In this document: in pieces, positions 25,901 to 38,900 of the stretch
Layout: every line of letters starts with the position of its first letter
Numbering within the stretch: the first letter of the stretch is position 1
Origin: Hybos culiciformis
Lineage: Eukaryota; Arthropoda; Insecta; Diptera; Hybotidae
DNA length: 64,000 bases
NCBI GenBank assembly: GCA_964007475.1
Contig: OZ023275.1
Span: forward strand, 28,525,619-28,589,618
Reading direction: 5' to 3'
Program-made: the position numbers and the translations under genes
The notes under the pieces: generated by a model
The model's database searches: none
What the model saw: only the letters and a program-made list of their open reading frames with translations
Told to the model about the DNA's origin: nothing

Positions 25901-28900
25901 CGAATATAATTAATTACTTCTGAATATCAAAAATTTAAACATTTAACAATCAATGTTCTCCAACTTTAGAAAAATTGAATTAAATATAGTATAGATGTTA
26001 TAAAATAGAAAAACAAACGTAAATATATTGAAATATATTGAATTTGGTACTATCAGTATGGGAAATCAAACCCACCCTACACTAATATCAACTTTTTATA
26101 AGGAGGCAATTTATAGTTTTGTAATCCTTTATTTGTACTTGAAATCCAAATATATAAAATTTTTTAGTGATTACTCTACATAAAATAAAATTTAATTGAC
26201 TCATTACCTTATAAAAACCAAAATCATAGAAGAATCATAAAATTATTATAAAATTTGTATGTATTTTCAATCCAAAAATATTTGGTAAAGTATAATATAA
26301 ACAAATTTTTTTTCCTTGAAAATCTAAATACAATAATTTTATATTTTCAACAATTTTCTAACCAGAATTGCATAAAGTTTTGAATATTTAAAAATAACTT
26401 TAGAAAAATCCTTTGTGGTGTACTTTTAATTTTAGAACCAAGAGATGGAGAAATATTTTCAAAACAATTATGGCTTTTAAAAGGTTAATTCCTGTACATG
26501 CATATGTTTAATACATAATGTACATTATAAACATTATAGTACATAATATTTTATTGGTTTTGTTTGAAAAAGTCTTTCATTTTTCCTTTTAAATAGTTTC
26601 ATATTTTATGGTGTTTTCAAAACTCATAAACCACAAACGGCTCTAAATATATATTAATTTTGAAGACATCATAACAAGGCATTGTATTTATTTATAAAAA
26701 AAAGTAAGGATCCAGAATGAAATTTCTCTGTCTATGTCCAGCTTATAGTCATGAATATTCAGCATTAAGAGAATTTAAGCGTAATAATAATAAATTTAAA
26801 ATAATAATATAATAAAACACACAAAGAATCTTTAATTTTGTACAAGAGAAGAAGAATCTTAACTTTCATACTTTAGTATGAAACTACATGTATCATTATC
26901 ATTTGAGGGGAAGCTAACTTTTATTTTCTCGAACTTTCACTATGTCGAAAATTGAAAAACATTAGAAATGAATATGGGATATAAACCTATGATAATGAAA
27001 TAGTTCTTCATCAGAAATAAATCATTAAGAGAACTGCCAAAGGTCTGTGTTATCTATACGTTAAAACGGAAGTACACAAATTGAAAATGAAAATATTTAT
27101 AAATAAATAAATTTATGCAGTTTAACAATACTATTTTAAAAAGTTACTAAAAATAAAATAAATCTCGAATTAATCAAATATTTATCTAATGTATGTATGT
27201 ATTTGTCTATGGATATGGATGTGCTCATCCTAGCGAACATAAAGTATTAAGTAGGAATTGTTTCTAGCTGCGATATTCATTTCAATTTTAATGTATACAA
27301 TGCAACTATATTTATGTGCGTATGTGTGTTGTATACGTATATTGCATAAATATTTTATTATTCTTAATTTGAAAAATTAAATAAATAGATAAATTAAGCC
27401 CATATTGATGTATGTTTTATTTTAAATTTTACTCGAGTTTTAGAAAATAATTTTCTAAATTACATAACAATCTTATGGCTAGAAGAACACCATACACCGT
27501 TTCAAAAGTTCGCTTCATTCCAGAAAATGGACTCAACGTTGGTCGTCAATAAATATTTACTATATATGTACATATATCCCCAATGTTTTCTATATATTGC
27601 ATAAGAAAAGAAATAATTCAAACTTTTTCCATCTTTTAATATTGCACTCATGACGTGATGAAATTTTATTCACATTTTCCCGCACAATAAAAAAAAAACT
27701 ATTTTCAACACAGTGGAAGAATTTTGATTTAACAATTTTCCTTTTTTTATGAAACTATGTACAAAACAAAAAAAATTTGTTTTCGGTTTTTATGGTTTCA
27801 ATTGTTTTACCAAAGTTTTACCCAAAAAATGATTAGTTTATGGCAAAGTTACAGTTGAGTTGAAAATTTAGTTGTTTCATTAGAAAAATAAAAAAATAAG
27901 CATATATATACCATAGCTACATATATAACAAATACCAACATTATAACAACAATTTGACTTAAAAGCGAAATAAAACTAAAATTACGTGCTGAGTTTCCGA
28001 AAATGTAATTTTAGTTTTTGTTTTCTAAAATGAAATTTTACAAAATTTTCACAGCACATAAAAACAATCGAAGTAAATTTAATTAAAAAATTGTATTTTA
28101 ATTAAAAACGAATGTTTTTATGTGAAAAGCGTATTTAAAGATTATTATTATAAAAAAAAAAACTCAATTATATTATATATTTTAAAATTTAAGAAATCCT
28201 GATCATAATATAGGTGGGTACATACCTATAATAGGTAGTTTTTCAAATTTTTGGAAACTAAATATATGAATTCTACTCTTTGCCACTATCCTAAATATTT
28301 ACAACAATCGTACAAAATTATTGTTAGTATATATAGTATCACCATCTAAATTCTAATTTAAGTTAATTCAACGTTTGAGTTGAATACAAAAGGCTGTAGT
28401 TCCTTTTTTAATTATTAAATCTAGATACTGTATATAATAAAATAATGAATATTAATGCTATGAATGTTTTAAAGATATTCAATTTCATTTTGAAACTAAA
28501 AAGAAAGTGAAAATGCCAATACGATAATATCAAACCAAACAGACGATTATTTTGATATAATTTATTTGTTGTTTATTTTTCAAATACAAATAACAAACAA
28601 AATAGTATTCATGATGCGATTGTGATTTAATTTAAAATATTCAAGCTTAAAAATAAATATATATTTATGTACATGTATATATGTATGTTTTTTTATGTGT
28701 CGTGACGAATCAATTTTAAGCTCGAACTAATACTTTTTTATTTGATATGAAACAAAATTGTAATTCCCTTCATATAATTAGTAAAACTGACATTATAAAT
28801 ATAAATATATAAATAGTGTTCTAGTGATTAAATTTGAACTTATCAGTATATAAACACTTTAAATGTTTAAATGATTCACGAATTGTAAATATAATGTACA

Positions 28901-31900
28901 TTGAGAATTTGTGTTTCATTTGTACAACGTTAAGGTCATTCAAAATTTTATTTAGGCTAGTAATCGACCACAATGCAAATTAAAATACTTTTTAATTGAT
29001 TTTGATGAATCATATTACTCATAATTATTGGTATTCTATGTTCAAGCGAGCTAGTTTTTTTATTTCAAGAATATAATAATCGAGAGCACTCATTTCAAAT
29101 TCTTGTTATTATTTACATTTTGTTGTTGTAAATATTTAGAATTGCTTTATTTAAGATAAAGAAACACCTTAATTAAACATATAAAAAAATTGCACAAAGA
29201 AAAGTATGATACATTCATTTTTAGAAAAAATTTAACAGAATCGCTGAATAAATGTCGAAAATTGTTTATGGAAAAAAAAAAAACTCAACAGGTTTATAGA
29301 TAAAGATAATTGCATTTTGTATAGATGCACTAAAAATAAAAAAATATTAATTATAGTTAATATATAAATAAATCGATACTGATTAAGTGTGTATGTTTAT
29401 AAAAATTAACCACAATTCCATTAAATTTCAACTTAACTACACCGCTACTCTTTGTCCCTCATATGATATTAAAATAATATATTTTTTTATTATTATTTAA
29501 TAATATTAACCAAAATTAAAGTTTAAAAGTAGATTAAAAGAATGAAAAAAAAAAAAAGAAGAAATTCTAAATAAAAAAAAACTAATTATTATTTTTCCCC
29601 AAATTTTTGGTCTTCAAAAAACAAAAAAATTTATTCAAACTTTTCTAATTAAAATTCTAATTAAATATAATATAACGTATTTTCTGTTTTTTTTTTTTTT
29701 TAGATTATTTTTAAAAACAACATTTGAATATCCCTTATTTGTCGTTATTTTTTATATTTTATATCTAAATGTATTTTCGTAACAAAAAATAAAAAAAACA
29801 AACAAAATACTTGAGGAGAGCTTAACAAACAAAACAGAAAAAAAAAAATTTAAAACAAAACAAAATAACAATCACAACAACAAAAATGAATTAAACCAAA
29901 ATCTCTTCATAGAAATTATAGAAACAAGAAATGACATCAAAACTTTAAGACAATACACTGATAAAATGCTAATGAAACTTTATTCATCAAAATCATCATA
30001 GCATGAACCTGATTTCCTTTATTATTCAAATTATAATATGGAATAATATGTATTTTACTTAAAATGCAAAACATATTAGATACTCGAAAACATCTATTCA
30101 TTCATATAATGTAAAATCCACAATATTATTATCTTTGTTTTTTTTTACAACTTAAAAAAAAAAATAGAAATAAAAATAAAATAAAATAAAAAAACAAAAA
30201 TTAGATAATTGTTATGTATACAAATGTAGTTTCTAGTAGAGAGATAAATTCATCATGTCAAATATTCATTTTATAGTGGACCGTAACTATATATGTGTAG
30301 TGTATATGTATATGGGATCGCTTAATCTATAATGTCGATATAGTAATTTATTAAAAAAATTTCTATATATAGTTTTTGTTAGAATTTTCATAAAATTGAA
30401 AGTATATTACGTTATTATATTGATTCTGCGAATCTGAAAAATAAAAGACATTACATTAATAGTTCACATTTTTTTTATTGAACGCTAGAGAAGAATAATT
30501 CGAAAAAAAAAAATTAAAATGTTAATATCATAAACTTAATTCTATTTAAATCAAATATCTATGGACATAAATGTTCGTAAACATTTGAAATTTCACCTCA
30601 TATACATTTATTATTGAATTATTTATTGGATTATTTGAAGACGGCACATTAATAAAAAATATCCAAATTTTCAAATCTTGATTTTAAGTTTTGAAAATCG
30701 GCGCATAAAACTTATCATTAAGGTTTATATAGAGAGACCAAATACAAATTTAATAGATATAGATACATATATATATATAATATATATATACAATGATAAC
30801 AAGAGCCGTGCAAGAATGACAGATAAAAAAATTAACTCATAAAACATTTCATTTTTCAAAAATGAAAAAACTATACATATTTAATTATTCATTTTATTAA
30901 AATTATTTAGAAGAAAAATTTTATTTTCGAAAAACCGCATTCTTTCGAAACAAAAAACAAATTGACTTTTAAATTTAGTATATAAAGCAAAATTTTACCT
31001 GACTAGAATAATATTTTGGAATAATAAAATCAATGCATAAGGTCGTCGAAAAGGGAATAATTGAAATTGCATTGAATAATAATAAATAAATGAGAAAGAA
31101 AAGAAAACATTTTGTAAATTGTATTTGTAAAATTTTAAAAATAATATTAATTCATTAGAAATTTCCTTATATACAAATAGATTATTTTGTTGCCTCATGA
31201 TAATGCATAGAAAGTTAATAATTTTGTATTACATTATTTAAAAAAATAATTCAATACATTTATATAATATATAGTATTGTTCGAAAATAGATTAAATTAG
31301 GAAAGTAGATATTATAAAACGTCTAATATATATAGTATAACAAGTATAATGAACCCCGTTTTGCATGCATACATTCAATAAATCTAGATGTCGAATATAT
31401 GAAATGATTAAGAACAAATATTGAAAAAATTTTCCAACCTGCTGAGCTTGGATAAAAATCTTTGAGAGGTGTTAGTTTATTGAGTTAACGTGAAGAATAT
31501 ATAAATAAAGTTCCAAAATAGAAGAGTTGACATAAGAAAGCAAATTGAAAAAATAAAAAACAAAATAATGGAATTTATTGGAGGAAGAATCAAAAGATCA
31601 TATTTAAAGGACATAGGAAATAATTTTGATCAATAGTTTGTAATTTAAATGAATTTTATCTAATTAAAATATCTAATTAAATTCGGTATATATGATTATT
31701 GAACGGAAATAGTTTTTCAATAATAATTTTGACAAAAAAAAATTTCTTGCAAAATATTAAAATATTAAACTTTAATTTTAAAAATGATTTCATTTGTTCC
31801 TAAATATAATGTTAAACACTTAAATAAATCATAATTGAAATGATTACCAAATAAGAGGATAATTAAATTTACTGCAACAATATAGTTATAATGTGTCTCA

Positions 31901-32326
31901 TTTCGATTTTTGATTTCATTTATTATTTTAATAACTTACTTAAAAATCATTGTTATTTTAATCCCTCTGACAATTTAAAAATTCTGGAAAATCAATAGTG
32001 AAAATGCTTTAATTTTTATTCAAATTAACATTATACAAATCTCCTGTCACAAAGAACTATTATGATAAATCCTTGAATATTTAATGTTTACATATATATT
32101 TTATTGTTAAATTGTTAATAATAATATAATTAATAAAAATTTGAGATTAAATTATACACAGCAAGCAAGCAATTATTGAATTTTCAGATCATTGTAAGGG
32201 TAGGTATAATCATTAAAAGTAATCCACAAGAATAAAATATTATATCTTTTGCTAATGAAATAACTCATTATTTTTTCTTAAAATAAGAATAAATTTGTTT
32301 CCTTATTATAATGATTATATTTTTCT
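19906..32326. other. 12.4 kb without a recognised gene
   Basis: 3' flank of the CARP gene, then AT-rich sequence with many homopolymers (for example 21 A at 22880-22900). A 45-codon minus-strand ORF around 25485-25619 has a balanced composition but no identifiable family. No IR remnants seen by eye. Confidence 0.6.
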
Positions 32327-34604
32327 TTAATTTTTTTCTCTCAAAAATTCTACCAAGAAAACCAAGAAAGATATAATCCAACCAATAAATAAAATTTGAA
32401 TAATACCAATTAATTGAGACACATTCATAAATTTTGGTTCTTTCATTTTTTCCTTATATTTCTTTCGAACCGACTTATCAGAATATTTACTCAATATTCT
32501 ATTCATAAATCCAAATGCAATTGCTTCATTATTAATTTTATTGAATAATTTTATTAAATAAGAATTTCTACGAAAATATATAATAGTTGAGGACAGCGAT
32601 TTACTTCTTCTCATATGTCGTAAAGGCTGATTAGGATTCTTCTTATTACAATACATTATACGTAAATTTGTTGCAAGCACAACACCATCAAGTAAACTTT
32701 GCGATAATTTTATTAGAAGAGAGTTAGAAGATTCATTAGTTGGTGTTAACCTAAAATAGTCAAAAGAAATGAAAGCTCTGTAATTAGATAGATAGTTTAT
32801 AGTTTTATAACATATTTTTATAAAAATATACCATTTTTGTTCTTCTTCATAATCATCATAAAGTTCGAAAACACTTGGAGATGTGTAGATTTTAATTCCT
32901 TGACGACGAATATCTTCAATTGTTGAAAAAGTTTCTTCATAGCTTGGTTTTTGCATTATTTGAAATAGTCTTGCCATATAAACTGTACGCAGCAGGAGAC
33001 AATATAATATCCAAAACATAAAAAGTGTTCTTGCAAAATTTCTACTTGGAGTTCTAGGAATTGCAGCTGCACAAGATGTTATAAACATATAAAAATGAGG
33101 ATAATTTATATTTTTTCCAAAAACAAATATGCACTGAGTTTTTGATCCGAATCTCTCTAAAATCGCAATTATTATGTGTCCGGTCAAATTCACAATTCCA
33201 GTAATAATCCAAACATATTTATCAAATGGCAGTAAAAATTTGTCTAATGACGTATAAATTTCATTACTTTCTAACGCTATCATTAATTTGAATTGAATAA
33301 AAGGGTCCCCATAACTGAATAAATGTGAATATTCATTATTATATGCTAAACCTCCAACCATTAAATCAGCATCTTCATTTTCAAACTATTGAAAAATAAT
33401 TAAATAAAGTACATATACATACTTGTTTACACAAATTTTATTAATTTTAAAAATCTTTGAAAGTAAAATAACGATCCAAGTATGACTCCAACCAGTTTAT
33501 TATTTTATGTTTAACGACAGTTATTTTTTTGACGTGTCATATCAATCATATCATGTATAATGAATTTTTGAAAGGAAACTAAATATTATAACCCAAAATT
33601 AAAAAAAAAAACCTACCTAAATTTATATATTTCTATTTTAATTCTTGTGAAAGTAAAAGTTTCTGAAAATTTATTCGAAAATAATAATGCAATCAAAATA
33701 CACAAATATTTGACACGCGTCATAATTATGATGTAATCTATGGGTTTAAACAGGGTCTTACCAAATCAAATCGGCTTGAATTAGAATTAAAAGTACTATC
33801 ATTACTAAAATCTATAATCTTCAGAGTAAAATTTAGTTTTTTAGCCATTAAATCAATAATTTCTCCTTCAATTCCTTTAATATTTTTATCATCATCTCGT
33901 AATATTTCAATAAATGGTGGATCATTATGTGAAGCAACTTTAACTTCACATCCATGAAAATTATTTATTTTCATTGGAAAATATTTATCAATAACTTTAG
34001 TCGAACTATCAAAATCGGATTTCTTTATTTCAGTTATTTTAATTTCTTCACAAAATTCATTTATAAAGGGCCAATAAGTTTGAATTCTTATGTCATTATC
34101 TAATTCGAAAACTATTAAAACATTAATAATAAAATTCTTAAAACAATAATAAAATAAATCATAGACTTCGAAATCCTCTGGAATTGTCACAATGAAAAAA
34201 ATAAATTTTCCTGAAGAATCAAAATTTTCTAAAGGAATGTTTTCTAAAACAATAAATAGTTCAGTAATATTTTCCACCATTATAAAATACTTTGACTGGC
34301 CCCGTTCATATTCAGTCAATATTGAATTAATTGTTTTTTCTTCATAGATAAGTATACTGATTGGTTCAAGAAGGCACACAAAAATATTTTCCAAAGAGTC
34401 GTTTAACGTATACGAAATGTTCCTTCCATCTTCATTATCTATTAAAATAACACTCAAAGGAACTTCTTCTTCATTATTTAACAAAGTTATTATATTGATA
34501 ATATTATTAGTAGATTTCGAGCACAATATTAAGTTTTCATAACATGAGATAATTTTTAAAAATATTATAAACGCTGTAACTGCAACTACGATACTGTCTT
34601 TCAT
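32327..34604 (-). CDS. IR-A, divergent ionotropic receptor
   Basis: Probable ligand-gated cation channel of chemosensory neurons. Exons in transcript order: 34604-33762, 33385-32832 and 32750-32327, giving 606 aa. The start ATG begins a hydrophobic signal peptide (MKDSIVVAVTAF). A long variable N-terminal domain follows, then lobe S1 with PPF (about 229-231) and GIEGEIIDLM (244-253). The first membrane segment is at about 338-357 (YVWIITGIVNLTG), pore and M3 run to about 423 (RNFARTLFMFW), and the last membrane segment is at about 577-600. The ligand-binding Arg of S1 seems absent (AYNNEYSHLFSY), as in many divergent IRs. The last intron (32751-32831) is 81 nt, a multiple of three and free of stops, so a retained-intron product is possible. 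It is placed by the matching phase-2 intron of IR-C and a good pyrimidine tract. A TCAGT initiator-like motif (34618-34614) and TATAAA (34634-34629) lie just upstream. No orthology to a named IR is claimed. Confidence 0.9.
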
Positions 34605-35766
34605 CTTTATTCAACTGAAGTCGGAAAATTTATAAAAAAAACCAATTTTCAATTTTATTTATTCTAAACTTTTTTATTAATGGCTTTAAATTTATTTTTA
34701 TAATTAACTAATTTATATTATATTTAAAAAATTTATTTAAAATTATATTAGCTGAGATTAATAGTTTCGAGCCATGAAATATAATTTTTTCGTTGTTACA
34801 GTAAAAATCTTTTAATATCAATGGACATATGACATGATTATTCGTAAAACTGATTCTAAAAAAAGGACCAATGGGTATAGAAATTAAATTTAATTGCTAT
34901 GATTAAGTATAGTTTGAAAGCCGTAAGAAATGAACCATAAATTGAATATTTCAAACGAAAAAGTATTTGTTCTCTATATTTCCAATGAGTCTGCTGCAAA
35001 TTATTCCTTGCAGCTTGCACTGATTAGTTTTATAACAAAAAGTCTATCTATCTACCAAACAAAGAATTGAAATTAAGGGAAAACGAGAATTTAACTGACA
35101 AAAAAATGTGCCATTCCTAATATAATTCAATATTCGTTTTTCATGATTCCAAAGCCACCAAAAAAGTTTACTCTTAATGAAAATAATTTCAATATCCGAT
35201 TCGCAAATACTAATTGGTTAAATTAAACGAAGCTGAAAAATATTATAGCCATAAATAACAGAAGCGTAAATGCATTTAATTTTTCGTTATTTGTTTTTTT
35301 TTTTTTATTAAATAAAAATATATACCTATACTGAAAACTATTTAATTACAGTATTTCCGTTGACTTGAAAAATGTGAAATGTACATTACGTACATAAAAT
35401 AAAATATTACAGCAGTAAATGGTAATTAAGAAAATTTTAACATTTTTTTTTTTCGAATTTTCTACAGACATTTTTTACATATAACACTATTACTTTTATT
35501 GAAAGGAGGAAAACAAAGTATTGAATATAATATTGTAGATGTTTTTCTTTTTTAAATGCAACGAAAACATCAAATTATTCTAATATTATGCCTGCAGACA
35601 TGAAAATTTATAGTAAAATCTAGCTATAGTTAAACCTAACTGCGTTTATTATAACTATAAACAATAATACAATAATTCTATAAATAATAATATATGTATA
35701 TATACATAACACATAATAATATAGTTTTGTGAAAATTTTTGCGATTAAGAATATATTACATGATAC
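34605..35766. other. IR-A upstream flank
   Basis: Non-coding. IR-A transcription should start near the proximal end. Nothing else recognised up to the foldback MITE. Confidence 0.6.
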
Positions 35767-35966
35767 CATAGATTAAGAATACAGAAAGATGGGAAGCTTC
35801 ATACAACATTATTTTTGGTATTTTTATGTGAATGTGTTAGTAAAACATACGAAAATATACGAAAAGAATTTTGTTTAGTTTTACTAACACATTCACATAA
35901 AAATACCAAAAAAGGCTGAAAAAATGTTGTATGAAGCTTCCAATCTTTCTGTATTCTTAATCTATG
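35767..35966 (+). mobile_element. Asymmetric foldback MITE, copy 1 (200 bp)
   Basis: Ends CATAGATTAAGAATACAG and its inverse form arms of about 85 bp around a short spacer. The two arms differ: the left reads CAACATTATTTTTGGT, while the right carries extra bases (inverse CATTTTTTCAGCC). The inverted similarity continues a few bases outside CATAG as GATAC/ATCAT variants. It is non-coding. A second copy lies at 63211-63427 in the opposite orientation. Confidence 0.85.
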
Positions 35967-38900
35967 ATGATACGTATTGGATGATTAGTAAGGTTTTGAT
36001 TTTTAGGTATAACTTTTTTTAGCCCTACGCTTAGTAAAATTTTGTTTAATCTGAACCGAAAATTTAAGCGATTTTCTTGCATTTATTTCTAGATTTTTAT
36101 AATAATTAAAAAAAAAAATGTTTTTAATTTTTTTTTTACTTAAAAATCATTTTTTTCAGCGATTCTCCATTGTTTGTTAAGAACTTTTTGAAGTCTAAAC
36201 AATCTTTTTTAGGAACTAAGATTCACAAATCCAATAATGAGAAATAAACGAGCTTTAAATTTGTTTATTTGAAGAAACCTCATATGATTTTTTTTAATAT
36301 TTTATTATTCATTATTCATTTAAAAAATTATACCATTTTTAAAACTTTATGGCTATTGATAATTTATTATCTTCCACATTTCTACAATACATTACATCAG
36401 AGCTTAATACCCCAAAATAAAATTAAACTTAATTCTCATTTTTTTAATAAATTTAATAAATTTTTTTTCCAATTAGCTATATTTTAAATTTTTCCCCAAC
36501 ACTAAAATTTAAATTATTATTGAAATAATTAAAAATAAACCAAATTCTTAAAGTAAATTCACATTTTCGAAAATAAAAAAAAAATTGTTTTTCGCTATTC
36601 CTTATTTTTAGTTAATTTTCTTTTATTTTTATTTTACATCGAATCTTAAAAACATAATAATTTTGAAACTATTTTTTTTTTCAACTTATTTCTCTAGATT
36701 TTAATTGTAATTATTATTTTAATCTACCTATACTCTATGCAGGTGGTGGTGAACAAAATTTCACAGTCATATCTTACCATAATACTTATATTGCGATTTT
36801 TTTTTGTTTGTTTCAGAAATCGAAAAACTAAAAATTTATGTTGTTTTGAAAATAGAGAAAGAAAAAATAAAAATAAAAACTTGCAAAAAAAATTGGAATA
36901 AATATTTTCTTTTTTCCTTAAAAATAAAAAAACTGAAAAAAACCAAAAAAAAAACATTAAATTAAATTTAACCTTTCGAAATAATCAAAGTATAAATTTA
37001 ATTCCCTTAACATTATAAGAGTGTATATGTAGTTAAAAGTTGGGAAATAAAAAAATATAATAATTTCAATCTCACATGAAAGAATTTTGTATTGCCTTAA
37101 TTTTAATTTTTTTTTTTTTCATTTTATATTATTTTGCTTGCATCATTATAATTCTCAAAATAAATAAATATTGCACAATATAACGCGCAATTGTATTTAT
37201 TTTTGTTCTTTTTTTGCTTCTTCTGGCTTTAAAAAAAAAAGAAAAAATTATATATATAATAAATTTTATTGCACAAAAAGGCCAGAAATGTTCACTGGGG
37301 TCAGATTACTAACTTTAATACTAACTTTTAGTTTTCGTTTTTTTAAATAAATGAATAAAGTTTATGTGTAAGGCATGCATTTATTATTTTTGAGGAAAAT
37401 TTAAAAGTGAAGCTATTTATGCTCAGCCAAGTTGAATTAAAAAATATGTTTTTTTTTTCAATTTTGTTTTTTTTTTTTTTTTATGTTTATACTTATACAT
37501 TTTTTGTATTATGTATTTTTTTGGTTTTATGCCTAGTTAAATTTTAAAAACATTCGTAAAAAAAATAATAAAAAAATAAAGTAAATAAAATATATATATA
37601 TACAGAAAAAGAGTTTAAAAGAAAAACACTTTAGTAAAAAACAGGAAATGAAAATTTATATTAACTTTTTTTTTGGTTTTGTATTTTATTTCAATTTAAA
37701 CAAAAAGCTAAATAATATGAAAATATTTTATATTAATTTTATTTTATTTTGTTTTTGTTTTGCGTTAATTTGTAATTCCAGCAAGATTAAAAGTTGTAGA
37801 AGAAGATAATAAATATAGTTATAAAGACTTGAGAATATAATTTAAATTGCAAAAATATATGTAAGTTTTTGATTGACATATTTATATGAAGATTATGATA
37901 TTATTGTCAGCATGCTATTTTTGGATTATGTATTATGATATTCAGTGAAAGTTGTCGTGAATAAAATTATTATTTAATTTTCTTTTATGTATTTTGTAGG
38001 TGTACAATTATACATGATAAAGTTATAAACTTATCTTATGAAAAATATTTTAAAACATATAGAGATACAGTAGAGTACTATTTTGTTAAAACGCTTTTTA
38101 GCCATTTTATTATCTAGCTAAAAATTCCCGGAATAATTACTGAAACTATGAGTGTTATTTCAATTATAAAGCTTCACAGAAAAGTCAAAACAAACAACGG
38201 AGTTAAACGTTTTTTAGTGTTTCCAAACCTTTTGATAAATGTTCGTAATATTTTCTTGCATATTAAAAAAAAATATATATTTTAAATATTACATAATTGA
38301 CAAGTGTTACTTAGGTAACAAATTAGGTAATTTTAGTAGCAATAAAAAAATTGAGAAAAAAAATTTAGCGTAATCGTTGTTCATTCGAACATTTGTATTA
38401 TTTTAAGGGCAAAAGTCTCCCTTGTGTTGACGAAGCCGGGGTCATTTTCGAAAAAAACTGATATTTTGAAAAAATTCAACAAAGTCTCAGAAAGTTATGT
38501 TATTTTCATATTACCTTTTCAAAATATTTAATTATTAATTCTACAAATTCCCGTTAATGTAACATATTGCAAAAGAAGAGTACCAAACCTCTAAAAAATA
38601 TAATCAAAAAGATAGTGTAATTATTGAATAAATTGAAGTTGAAATTCAATTGAATATTTCAATTTTTAAAGTGCCTTTAGCTGTACTCTGATTTTTGTAA
38701 GGATAACTAAATATTCACATTTTTTTAGTAACTACGATTAGGGAAGATCACTTCAGTTATAAAAAAAAATTATTTTGTCGAAAGATACATATAACTATGT
38801 ATAAATTTATTTGGCTGAAAAAAAATTTTCCACCAATTTTAAAAATATTCCAAACAACATACAAAAATGTTTTAACTTTATACTATATATGTGTATGCTT

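Noticed and set aside
36724..36957. Phe-rich open frame on the minus strand
   Set aside because: Composition follows runs of A; no ATG context or homology. The same applies to most short frames in the AT-rich flanks.
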